Origin: Phycisphaeraceae bacterium
GTDB taxonomy: Bacteria; Planctomycetota; Phycisphaerae; Phycisphaerales; Phycisphaeraceae
Assembly: GCA_003551485.1 (NCBI GenBank)
Contig: PUMS01000435.1
Location: 1-6,409, forward strand
Direction of reading: 5' to 3'
DNA: 6,409 nucleotides
The position numbers were made by a program, and so were the translations under genes. Positions within the stretch are counted from its first letter, which is position 1; the number at the start of each line of letters is the position of its first letter. Under the pieces are notes generated by a model. It searched no databases. It was not told where the DNA came from and saw nothing but the letters and a program-made list of their open reading frames with translations. Positions 1-5,907 of this stretch are shown here, in pieces.

Positions 1-1876
1 AGATCAGGTCTGACAGCCGGTGCGACTGCTCGACGATGTGCTCGGCGGCCCTGAACTTTTCCGAGCCCGGCTCCAGGCCGCGAACCAGCAACTGGGCGCG
101 GCCGGAGATGGTCGTCAGCGGGTTGTTCATCTCGTGGGCAGCGCCGGCGGCCATCTCGCCCAGCCGCGCCATCGACTCGCGCTGAAGCAGCCGGTCCTGC
201 GTCTCGGCCAGGGCGCGGTTGGCCTCGGCAAGCTGTTCGCCCAGCCGGCGGGCGCCGTCGTGCTGGTTGGCCGCGGCGATCGCCGTGCCCCAGGTGGTCG
301 ACAGCGCCTGAAGCTGGCGCCACTGCGGCAGGTGGGCCCGGTCGTGCAGCAGCAGGCCCGCCACGCCCCAGCCGCAGGTCAGCGGCAGCAGGCGTATCTC
401 GCGAAGGTCCGGCGCCTCGACCAGGTAGTCGGCCACCCACGGCAGGATGCCCATCATGTTCAACGACAGCGGCTGGCTGGCATCCAGGCCGGCCAGGTCG
501 GGAAAGTGCGGCGGGGCATCGACCCACTGCTGGTGGGTGGCGCGGCCTTCGCCATCGTACTGCACCACCAGCCACGGCTGGCCCGAACCGCCGTGGTAGA
601 GCAGGGCATAGTAGCCTTCACCGAACAGGCCGTTGGCGCTCTGCGCGACCAGGCTCATCACGTCCATGACGCTGCGGCCGGGCGACTGCATCTGGTGGAA
701 ATGGGTGATGGCATCGAGCACCTTGGCCTGACGCGCCTCGTGGCGGCAGCGGACTTCCAGGGCCGTGTTGAGCCGGCCGAGCATCCGGTTGGCGTGCTGG
801 ATCGACTCCATGAACAGCGCCGCCGAGGGCTGGTCCTCGAGCCCCAGGGCACGGCTGCGCTGCTCGACCTGTTCGCGCAGCGGCTGGGCGATGCCGTGCA
901 CGCGCTGCGGGTCCAGGTCGATGCAACGCGCCAGCTCATCCACGCCGCGCTTGAAGCTGTAGTTGCCCGAAAAGCCGATGTGCTGCTTGCGCACGAACAG
1001 GTCGGCCAGGCTCACCAGGCCGACCATCCGCTTGTGATGCAGTTCCGGCAGCATGTCGTAGGTCGAGCCGTGCAGCCAGATGCAGTCCTGAATCTGGTGG
1101 GAAAGCTGCCACTGCTCGGCCAGGCGTTTGCCCGCGGTGTGGTGGTCCACGCCCAGGATGCGGCGCTCGTATTCGGCGATGGCGCCCTGGTTGATCTCGA
1201 CCAGCTCGACCACGCGCTGATAGGCCTTGGGCAGCACGTGGTCCAGCGCCAGCTTGCCCAGGTCGTGCAGCAGGCCGCAGACGAAGGCCTCGGCGGGCAC
1301 CAGGTCCCTGTGCTCGGGATGGCGCTGGGCGATCAGTTCCGCGGCGATACCCACCGCCAGGCAGTGGCGCCAGAAGCCGCAGCGATCGAAGACCACCGGC
1401 TCGTGGCCCTCCTCAGCCTCGGCCCCTCCTTCGGGTCCACTGCCTGCCCCACCTGCCCCACTTCCGGGGGCGGGGGGGAACATCTGGAAGACCTGGATCG
1501 ACAGCACCGCGTTGCGAACGGCGTTGAAGCCCAGCAGCACCACTGCACGGTCGATGTTCAGCGTCTCGCGCCGAACGCCCATGTCCGCATGACGGCACAG
1601 CGACAGGATGCGGGCGGTCAGCGCCGGGTCGGCGCTGACCAGACGGATGACCTCGCGCGCGTGGCTGTCATCGGCGGTGGTCAGTGCCAGCAGGCGGGTG
1701 GCCACCGCCGGCAGTGTCGGCAGTGAATCGATCTGCCGCAGGATCAGCTCGATCCGGCGCGTCGCCGCATCCGCGGGCTCAGCCGCCACCGCAGGTGTCT
1801 GAATCGCGCCGGACAAACCAGACCTCCGATCCGGGGGCAGGGCTCGGGGAGCCGAAGGTGCAACGCCCCGGTCCAT
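1..1876 (-). CDS. HDOD-GAF-histidine kinase sensor protein (3' end beyond window)
   Basis: The visible 625 residues read without a stop on the minus strand; the C-terminus is cut by the left edge. Residues 1-45 are Ala/Pro/Arg-rich. An HDOD domain follows, starting at a LPTLP motif (52-56), with an HD pair at His204-Asp205 (HDLGKL) and a later VDHHTAGKRLAEQW segment. A Gly/Glu-rich insert lies at about 133-158. Residues about 385-530 look like a GAF sensor domain, then a coiled coil (about 535-570), then a HisKA H-box with phospho-acceptor His581 (HEMNNPLTTISGRAQLL). The HATPase domain should lie outside the window. The protein is probably a cytoplasmic sensor kinase, with no signal peptide or membrane helix visible. 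ATG at 1874-1876 is the only usual start codon between the upstream in-frame stop (1961-1963) and the domains; it has no good ribosome site, and a purine-rich stretch at 1898-1907 lies too far off. It follows the receiver gene by 73 bases and is probably its partner. Ligand and target are unknown. Confidence 0.88.
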   Translation of the reverse strand, partial: MDRGVAPSAPRALPPDRRSGLSGAIQTPAVAAEPADAATRRIELILRQIDSLPTLPAVATRLLALTTADDSHAREVIRLVSADPALTARILSLCRHADMGVRRETLNIDRAVVLLGFNAVRNAVLSIQVFQMFPPAPGSGAGGAGSGPEGGAEAEEGHEPVVFDRCGFWRHCLAVGIAAELIAQRHPEHRDLVPAEAFVCGLLHDLGKLALDHVLPKAYQRVVELVEINQGAIAEYERRILGVDHHTAGKRLAEQWQLSHQIQDCIWLHGSTYDMLPELHHKRMVGLVSLADLFVRKQHIGFSGNYSFKRGVDELARCIDLDPQRVHGIAQPLREQVEQRSRALGLEDQPSAALFMESIQHANRMLGRLNTALEVRCRHEARQAKVLDAITHFHQMQSPGRSVMDVMSLVAQSANGLFGEGYYALLYHGGSGQPWLVVQYDGEGRATHQQWVDAPPHFPDLAGLDASQPLSLNMMGILPWVADYLVEAPDLREIRLLPLTCGWGVAGLLLHDRAHLPQWRQLQALSTTWGTAIAAANQHDGARRLGEQLAEANRALAETQDRLLQRESMARLGEMAAGAAHEMNNPLTTISGRAQLLVRGLEPGSEKFRAAEHIVEQSHRLSDLI

Positions 1877-1931
1877 GCCGCGGCCGAAGGATGCAACCTC
1901 CCCTCCGCACTCCGCTGTCCACTTTCCATCC

Positions 1932-1950
1932 GCGGGCGAGCGTCGCCCGC
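1932..1950 (-). other. Perfect hairpin at the end of the receiver gene
   Basis: An 8-base inverted repeat (GCGGGCGA / TCGCCCGC) flanks a 3-base loop, and its outer base is the last base of the receiver gene's TAG stop. No T-run follows on the minus strand, so a classic intrinsic terminator is unlikely. It could be an mRNA-stabilising or attenuating stem between the two signalling genes. The structure is seen directly; the role is inferred. Confidence 0.4.
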
Positions 1951-2612
1951 TAGGCTTCGATCAACTGTTCGATGCGGGCCATGAGCTTTTCGATGTTGAA
2001 CGGCTTCTTCACGAAGTCATCGGCGCCTGCGGCCAGCAGCGTCTCGATCTCATCCTGCTTGACCACGCCCGAGACGATGACGATCTTCATGTTCCTGAAC
2101 CTGGGGTTCTGCCGGATCGTGCGGCAGACGACGTTGCCGTTGATGTCCGGCAGCATGTAGTCCAGGATCAGCAGGTCGGGGTTGAACTGCTCGGTGAGCA
2201 CGCCGGCATCGTAGCCGCTGGCGGCGGTCTTGACCTCGTAGCGCCCGTCGCGCGTCAGCACGTCGACGAACAGCTCGACGATGTTGGGATCATCATCCAC
2301 CACCAGCACGCGGCGGCGATTGCCCTGGAGGGCGGCGGTGGGGATGTTGTTGTCGCGCATGAACCGCAGCAGTTCGTCGCGCGGGATGCGGCGAAAGCGG
2401 CTGCCGGGCACGCGAAAGCCGCGCAGCCGGCCGCTGTCGAAGCAGCGGATGATGGTCTGCTGGCTGACGCGACACAGTTCGGCGGCCTCGCCGGTGGTGA
2501 ACACCTGCTTGTGGCGCAGGTCGACCTCACCGCCGGAGCCGTCCTCGCCGGTATCGGTGACGTGGTTGCCGCCGCCGCTGCTGCTGCTGCTGTTGCTCTG
2601 GTCGGACACCAT
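1950..2612 (-). CDS. Response regulator: N-terminal excisionase-like HTH, C-terminal receiver
   Basis: A 220-residue protein in two parts. Residues 1-35 are a Ser/Gly/Asp-rich tail with five consecutive serines (8-12). Residues about 37-91 match the excisionase/MerR-type helix-turn-helix (HTH_17): VFTTGEAAELCRVSQQTI, then a wing with RGFRVPGSRFRRIPRDEL. Residues 101-218 form a CheY-like receiver with acidic pocket Asp106/Asp107, phospho-acceptor Asp151 (LILDYMLPD), Ser181 and Lys203 in the KKPF motif, so all phosphotransfer residues are present. DNA-binding domains usually follow the receiver; here the order is reversed. The protein presumably binds DNA and is controlled by phosphorylation, probably from the HDOD-GAF kinase encoded just downstream on the same strand. 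ATG at 2610-2612 is preceded by GAGAGGGG about 8 bases upstream, which supports the start. DNA targets cannot be read from the sequence. Confidence 0.93.
   Translation of the reverse strand: MVSDQSNSSSSSGGGNHVTDTGEDGSGGEVDLRHKQVFTTGEAAELCRVSQQTIIRCFDSGRLRGFRVPGSRFRRIPRDELLRFMRDNNIPTAALQGNRRRVLVVDDDPNIVELFVDVLTRDGRYEVKTAASGYDAGVLTEQFNPDLLILDYMLPDINGNVVCRTIRQNPRFRNMKIVIVSGVVKQDEIETLLAAGADDFVKKPFNIEKLMARIEQLIEA
2577..2597. repeat. GCT trinucleotide run encoding a serine tract
   Basis: Five GCT units, then GTT and GCT, preceded by GCC units from 2568. Read on the minus strand this gives the Ser-Asn-Ser5 tract and the adjoining glycines of the receiver protein's N-terminal tail. Slippage here would add or remove residues in multiples of three without breaking the frame. 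Confidence 0.75.
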
Positions 2613-2964
2613 GATGCGATCCCCTCTCGCCTGCCCGCCGGCCGCTGTGGGCGCGGCGGGGCGGGGGCAAGGGTCATAACGGTAAAGGACGTTGCAGCCC
2701 GCTCAGTTTCGCGAGCCTGCCCATTCTCGCCATCTTTACATCGGACCCGCCCCATCGGAACTTAACTGCCCCACCCTGCGCCTTGCGGAGACCCGGCCGC
2801 CAGTGGCACCCGAGACTCCCATCCCCGCGCCCCGATCTTCATCCTCGTGAGTGGCGCGCAGCCCCATGGGTGACTCCCGATGGGAGAGGGAGTTATGCTC
2901 AGGCCAGCGGCCAGGACACCGCCCGCCACCCGCATCGCGTGTCATGCATTCCAAGGATTGCGCC
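2613..2964. other. Divergent intergenic region between receiver gene and anmK
   Basis: This 352-base stretch separates the minus-strand receiver gene from plus-strand anmK, so it should hold promoters for both. I see no convincing -35/-10 pair on either strand. Locally A/T-richer patches occur around 2677-2690 and 2726-2766. A cluster of short palindromes occupies 2863-2893. Open frames through this region are extensions or shadows of the neighbours and show no family resemblance. No RNA gene is recognised. Confidence 0.5.
2863..2893. repeat. Nested palindromes, possible dispersed repeat copy
   Basis: CCCATGGG at 2863-2870 is self-complementary. CTCCC (2874-2878) pairs with GGGAG (2882-2886) across GAT, and ACTCCC (2873-2878) can alternatively pair with GGGAGT (2888-2893). 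The minus strand of 2882-2891 reads TCCCTCTCCC, exactly the ten bases found at 5195-5204 inside another palindrome. This suggests two degenerate copies of one intergenic repeat family, although a ten-base pyrimidine-rich match is weak evidence. Confidence 0.35.
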
Positions 2965-4182
2965 ATGTCGGAACACGTCCGCCACTTCGTCGGGTGCATG
3001 ACCGGTACGAGCCTCGATGCCATCGACGTCGCCCTCATCCGCATCACCGGAAGCGGGCTGGCCATGCAAGTGCGGCTGCTGGCCACGCACAGCGAGCCAC
3101 TGGGGCCGCTGGCCGCCGTGCTCGAGGCGATGGCCGAGGGCCGGCCGACGGCGGCGGTGGACTGGCTGCGAACGGCCCGGAGGCTGGGGCAACGGCACGC
3201 GGCGGCGATCGAGGCCATGCTCGCACCGATGCGCGGCCGGGAGCTGCGGCTGGACTGTGTCGCCGCCCATGGACAGACCGTGTGGCACGCGCCGGCTGAA
3301 GCCCTGAGCTGGCAGCTCTTCGACCCGTGGCCGATCGTCCGCCGCCTGGGCGTCCCTGTGGTCTATGACATGAGGCAGGCCGACCTGGTTGCCGGTGGAG
3401 AAGCCGCGCCCATCACACCGATGGCCGACTGGGTGTTGTTCCGCCATTCGGCCGCGCGGCCGGTGGTGGTGAACCTCGGCGGCATCTGCAACATCACCAT
3501 CCTGCCCCGATGCACTGAAGGGGAACCGGAAGATGCCCACCACGGCCCGGTCGGTGTATCCGGCCGCGATGTGGGGCCGTGCAACCTGCTGCTCGATGGG
3601 CTGGTGCAACGGCTGGTACCGGGTGTGCGGTTCGATGAAGGCGGTGCGAGGGCGCTTCGCGGGCGCCCTTGCCAGGCCGTGATCGAGGCCATCCTGGCCC
3701 ACCCGGACCTGGCCGAGGATCACCGCGGTTCCACCGGCCGCGAGCGGTTCAATGCCCGCTGGCTCGATGAGTTGGCCGAATCCGTGAAACCGCGGCGGAC
3801 GGTCGAGGATGTGCTGGCCGGCGCTGTGGCGGCGGTGGCGCACCTGATCCGCCGCCATGTGCCCGAAGATGCCGACATGGTGATCCTCGCCGGTGGCGGT
3901 GTGCGCAATGAAGCACTCGTGGGCGCCATCGGCCGCGCGTTTCAGGAAGGCGGCCACGATGGCCATGGCAGCACGGCGCGCGTGGTTGCTAGTGATGAAC
4001 TGGGCATCCCCGCCGGCTACCGCGAAGCCGTGGCGATGGCGGTGCTCGGTGCATTGTGCGAGGATGGCATCGCCATCACACTGCCGGGTGTGACCGGCGC
4101 GGCGGCGCCCGGTGTGGCCGGCACCTGGGCGGGCCTGGCAGGGCCGAAGCACGCCCACCGCACCGGCCCGTCAGGCGAATGA
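2965..4182 (+). CDS. anmK: Anhydro-N-acetylmuramic acid kinase
   Basis: 405 residues, slightly longer than the usual 370 or so. The family enzyme phosphorylates and opens 1,6-anhydro-MurNAc to give MurNAc-6-phosphate, a cytoplasmic step of peptidoglycan recycling. Signature motifs of this ASKHA-fold kinase appear in order: GCMTGTSLDAID (10-21; usually GxMSGTSxDGxD), AHGQTVWHAP (His102), DMRQADLVAGG (135-145, with Asp140 in the position of the presumed catalytic base), NLGGICN (170-176), DVGPCN (202-207; usually DTGPGN), STGRERFN (256-263) and GGGVRN (310-315), ending with the DELGIPAGYREAVAMA segment. The Cys in DVGPCN and the Glu in AGGEAAP replace normally conserved residues. I chose ATG 2965-2967 because AAGGA lies seven bases upstream and the family motif begins nine residues in; the ATG at 2944 lacks a ribosome site. 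Its stop overlaps the murQ start by ATGA, which indicates translational coupling. Confidence 0.95.
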   Translation: MSEHVRHFVGCMTGTSLDAIDVALIRITGSGLAMQVRLLATHSEPLGPLAAVLEAMAEGRPTAAVDWLRTARRLGQRHAAAIEAMLAPMRGRELRLDCVAAHGQTVWHAPAEALSWQLFDPWPIVRRLGVPVVYDMRQADLVAGGEAAPITPMADWVLFRHSAARPVVVNLGGICNITILPRCTEGEPEDAHHGPVGVSGRDVGPCNLLLDGLVQRLVPGVRFDEGGARALRGRPCQAVIEAILAHPDLAEDHRGSTGRERFNARWLDELAESVKPRRTVEDVLAGAVAAVAHLIRRHVPEDADMVILAGGGVRNEALVGAIGRAFQEGGHDGHGSTARVVASDELGIPAGYREAVAMAVLGALCEDGIAITLPGVTGAAAPGVAGTWAGLAGPKHAHRTGPSGE

Positions 4183-5111
4183 CCATGGCAACGATGCAGC
4201 ACAACCCACCCGACCGCGGCCACCTCGCCACCGAGCACCGTCCCGCGGGCGGGGGCATCGATGACCTTTCGATCGAAGATGGCCTGCGCGCGATCAACGC
4301 CCAGGATGCCCTCGTGCCCGCGGCCGTGGCCGGCGCCATACCGGCCATTGCCTCGCTGGTGCGCGACGTGATCGCACGGCTGGCCGATGGCGGCCGGCTG
4401 ATCTACGCCGGGACCGGCACCAGCGGCCGGCTGGGCGTGCTCGATGCCGCCGAGTGCCCGCCCACCTTCCACAGCGAGCCGGGCATGGTCGATGCCGTGA
4501 TCGCCGGCGGCGATGCCGCACTGCGAAGCAGCAGCGAAGGCCGCGAGGATGATCCCGGTGATGCGGCCGAGGCGTTGCAGCGCCTCGATCTGTCTTCCCG
4601 CGACCTGCTCCTGGCCATCGCCGCCGGCGGCACCACACCGTGGGCGTGGGCCGCCGCCCGGGCGGCCAGGCAGCGGGGCTGTGGCACGGGTTTTCTCTGC
4701 TGCGTGAGGCTCGAGCGCGATGACCTGCCCGTGGCCGTCGACTACCTCATCTGCGTGCCCGTGGGGGCCGAGGTCATCACCGGCTCGACACGGATGAAGG
4801 CGGGCACCGCCACGAAGCTGGTGCTGAACATGATCAGCACCCAGACGATGGTGCACCTGGGCAAGACCTGGGGCGATCTGATGGTCGACCTCCGCGCCAG
4901 CAACGCCAAGCTCCGCGACCGCGGCGCGCGGATCATCCAGAGCCAGGCCGACCTGACCCGCTCCCAGGCCCTCGACCTGCTCGACCGCGCCGGCGGCCGC
5001 GTGAAGCTGGCCCTGGTCATGGCCCGCCTCGGCGTGGATGCCGACCAGGCCGCCCAGCGCCTAGCCACCACCCGCGGCCACCTCCGCCCCCTGCTGGGCC
5101 CACCGCGCTGA
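4179..5111 (+). CDS. murQ: N-acetylmuramic acid 6-phosphate etherase
   Basis: 310 residues from the ATGA-overlapping start, close to the roughly 300 typical of the family. The enzyme splits the lactyl ether of MurNAc-6-phosphate to give GlcNAc-6-phosphate and D-lactate, the step after AnmK, in the cytoplasm. A SIS sugar-phosphate domain is recognised by YAGTGTSGRLGVLDAAECPPTF in the region 76-97; Glu92 matches the catalytic Glu83 of E. coli MurQ. Glu123 in EGREDD matches Glu114 if spacing is unchanged. Further motifs are GAEVITGSTRMKAGTATK around 197-213 and SNAKLRDRGARI at 241-252. The usual AASGRTPY loop reads AAGGTTPW (148-155), losing a serine that commonly contacts the phosphate in SIS domains. 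In-frame ATGs at 4185 and 4194 are alternative starts; 4179 is preferred for its overlap with the anmK stop, but the ribosome site (AGGCGA) is weak. The two genes should be co-transcribed. Confidence 0.95.
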   Translation: MTMATMQHNPPDRGHLATEHRPAGGGIDDLSIEDGLRAINAQDALVPAAVAGAIPAIASLVRDVIARLADGGRLIYAGTGTSGRLGVLDAAECPPTFHSEPGMVDAVIAGGDAALRSSSEGREDDPGDAAEALQRLDLSSRDLLLAIAAGGTTPWAWAAARAARQRGCGTGFLCCVRLERDDLPVAVDYLICVPVGAEVITGSTRMKAGTATKLVLNMISTQTMVHLGKTWGDLMVDLRASNAKLRDRGARIIQSQADLTRSQALDLLDRAGGRVKLALVMARLGVDADQAAQRLATTRGHLRPLLGPPR

Positions 5112-5185
5112 TCCGCACCACCCCCATCCCATGCCGACATCCCCCGGGCACATTGATGACGGGCACAAGCATCGGTCACTGTCGT

Positions 5186-5225
5186 GAAAACAATTCCCTC
5201 TCCCCCTCCCGGGGACGGCAGAGGG
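5186..5225 (-). terminator. Imperfect GC-rich hairpin with T-rich tail; possible repeat element
   Basis: CCCTCT (5196-5201) pairs with AGAGGG (5220-5225), and the interior bases continue pairing with mismatches. Read on the minus strand the stem is followed by AATTGTTTT, so it could terminate the Smr gene, whose stop lies 53 bases upstream. On the plus strand no T-run follows, so it would serve murQ poorly. The CCCTCTCCCCCTCCCGGGGA style is typical of dispersed intergenic repeats in GC-rich bacteria, so it may be a repeat that happens to work as a terminator. Confidence 0.45.
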
Positions 5226-5278
5226 CCGGGTTGAGGGCAGATGCACGGCGCTCGGTCCGAACCCTCCCCCACCCGCCA

Positions 5279-5533
5279 TCAGTGGCGAAAATGCACGAAC
5301 AGGCGCCCGTGGTTGTCCGCATCGTTCTCGATGCGGTGGTACAGCCGCCTGATGTGCTTCTGCGCAAGGAACCGCTGCACCCGCTTCTTGAGCTGGCCCG
5401 ATCCCTTGCCCGGGATGATCTCGACCGTGGCGATCCGCCGCGCCACCGCCTCCTCGATCACCCGTTCGAGCTCGGCGTCGATGTGCCGGCCTTTGTTGAA
5501 AATGTCATGCAGGTCGAGCTTGAGCTTGGCCAT
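5279..5533 (-). CDS. Stand-alone Smr-domain protein
   Basis: 84 residues that are almost entirely one Smr (small MutS-related) domain. The family's LDLHG motif appears as LDLHD (6-10), and its HGKGxGxL motif as PGKGSGQLKKRV (41-52), followed by the final strand GRLFVHF. Smr domains are nucleases or RNA/DNA-binding modules. Small single-domain forms are often labelled MutS2-like but have no MutS ATPase. The Gly after LDLH and the His before GKG are both replaced, so nuclease activity is uncertain, although His9 is kept. ATG at 5531-5533 is the only start that includes the whole domain; no strong ribosome site is visible upstream. It is transcribed towards murQ and away from hicB, so it appears to be a single-gene unit. 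The substrate is unknown. Confidence 0.85.
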   Translation of the reverse strand: MAKLKLDLHDIFNKGRHIDAELERVIEEAVARRIATVEIIPGKGSGQLKKRVQRFLAQKHIRRLYHRIENDADNHGRLFVHFRH

Positions 5534-5664
5534 GGCGCAGCATTCTACATCGCATGGAGCGGCGGATCAGCGATGGAAAGGATGCCTCGCTCAGGGCGAA
5601 AGCAACTGACCCGCCCTGCAGGTGAGGGGATGAGAGAGGGCCCACCCGCTCTGCCCGCCGCGCC

Positions 5665-5670
5665 TATACT
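5665..5670 (+). promoter_or_regulatory. Possible -10 box for hicBA
   Basis: TATACT lies 18 bases before the hicB start codon in an otherwise GC-rich 155-base divergent gap (5534-5688). No recognisable -35 box is present about 17 bases upstream (CCACCC), so the call rests on the -10 alone. GGAG at 5677-5680, eight bases before the ATG, is a good ribosome site. HicB antitoxins often repress their own promoter, but this HicB lacks an evident DNA-binding tail. Confidence 0.3.
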
Positions 5671-5688
5671 CACCATGGAGATGCGCCC

Positions 5689-5907
5689 ATGAAGCGAACC
5701 TTGACCGCCGTGCTGGATCGCGAAGGCGATCTGATCGTCGCCACCTGTCCGGAGGCGGGCACCGTCAGCCAGGGCCAGACCATCGAGCAGGCCATCGCCA
5801 ATCTCCGCGAGGCCACGCAGCTCTATCTCGAGGAGTTCCCGTTCGAAGACACCGGGCGGTCGATCATCACCACCTTCGAAGTCTCCGAGCATGGCGCGGC
5901 TACCTGA
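5689..5907 (+). CDS. hicB: HicB-family antitoxin, short form
   Basis: 72 residues with the HicB antitoxin fold signature: an N-terminal strand (KRTLTAVLDREGDLIVATCP), then AGTVSQGQTIEQAIANLREA at 23-42 and LYLEEF, matching the family pattern CPELPGCVSQGDTLEEALANLKEAIELYLE. The protein is the partial RNase H-like domain only. The C-terminal helix-turn-helix or ribbon-helix-helix found in longer HicB proteins is absent, so autorepression by direct DNA binding is uncertain. By family knowledge it should bind and block the HicA toxin. The start is well supported by GGAG eight bases upstream. It overlaps hicA by 17 bases (hicA starts at 5891), and antitoxin-first order is common in short HicB systems. 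The sequence looks intact. Confidence 0.9.
   Translation: MKRTLTAVLDREGDLIVATCPEAGTVSQGQTIEQAIANLREATQLYLEEFPFEDTGRSIITTFEVSEHGAAT

Noticed and set aside
1467..1479. G-run as a possible frameshift in the kinase gene
   Set aside because: The reading frame is continuous on both sides with HDOD-like sequence before and after, so no frameshift is needed.
20..1726. Plus-strand open frame of 568 residues
   Set aside because: It lies opposite the HDOD-GAF-kinase gene, has low-complexity Gln/Ala/Val/His-rich composition and no recognisable motif. The minus-strand frame carries clear HDOD and H-box motifs, so this is an antisense shadow of GC-rich coding DNA.
1875..2765. Plus-strand open frame of 296 residues
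   Set aside because: It is antisense to the receiver gene, with Ala/Val/Asp-rich shadow composition. The receiver and HTH motifs are on the minus strand.
2660..2780. Candidate promoter for the receiver gene
   Set aside because: TGCAAC and TTATGA occur on the minus strand, but the spacing of about 13 bases and the poor match make it unsupported.
2851..2964. N-terminal extension of anmK from an ATG at 2851
   Set aside because: The added residues are unlike AnmK and cross the palindromic repeat. ATG 2965 has a good AAGGA site and places the family motif at the expected distance.
2899..4158. Minus-strand open frame of 419 residues
   Set aside because: It lies opposite anmK, whose family motifs cover the full length on the plus strand. 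The antisense product has no family features.
4017..4856. Minus-strand open frame of 279 residues
   Set aside because: It overlaps the end of anmK and most of murQ in antisense, with no motif.
5112..5185. Possible terminator directly after murQ
   Set aside because: Only short C-rich stretches and weak inverted repeats with no T-run are present on the plus strand.
5153..5692. Plus-strand open frame of 179 residues
   Set aside because: It covers the intergenic repeat and runs antisense to the Smr gene. The Smr motifs on the other strand are clear.
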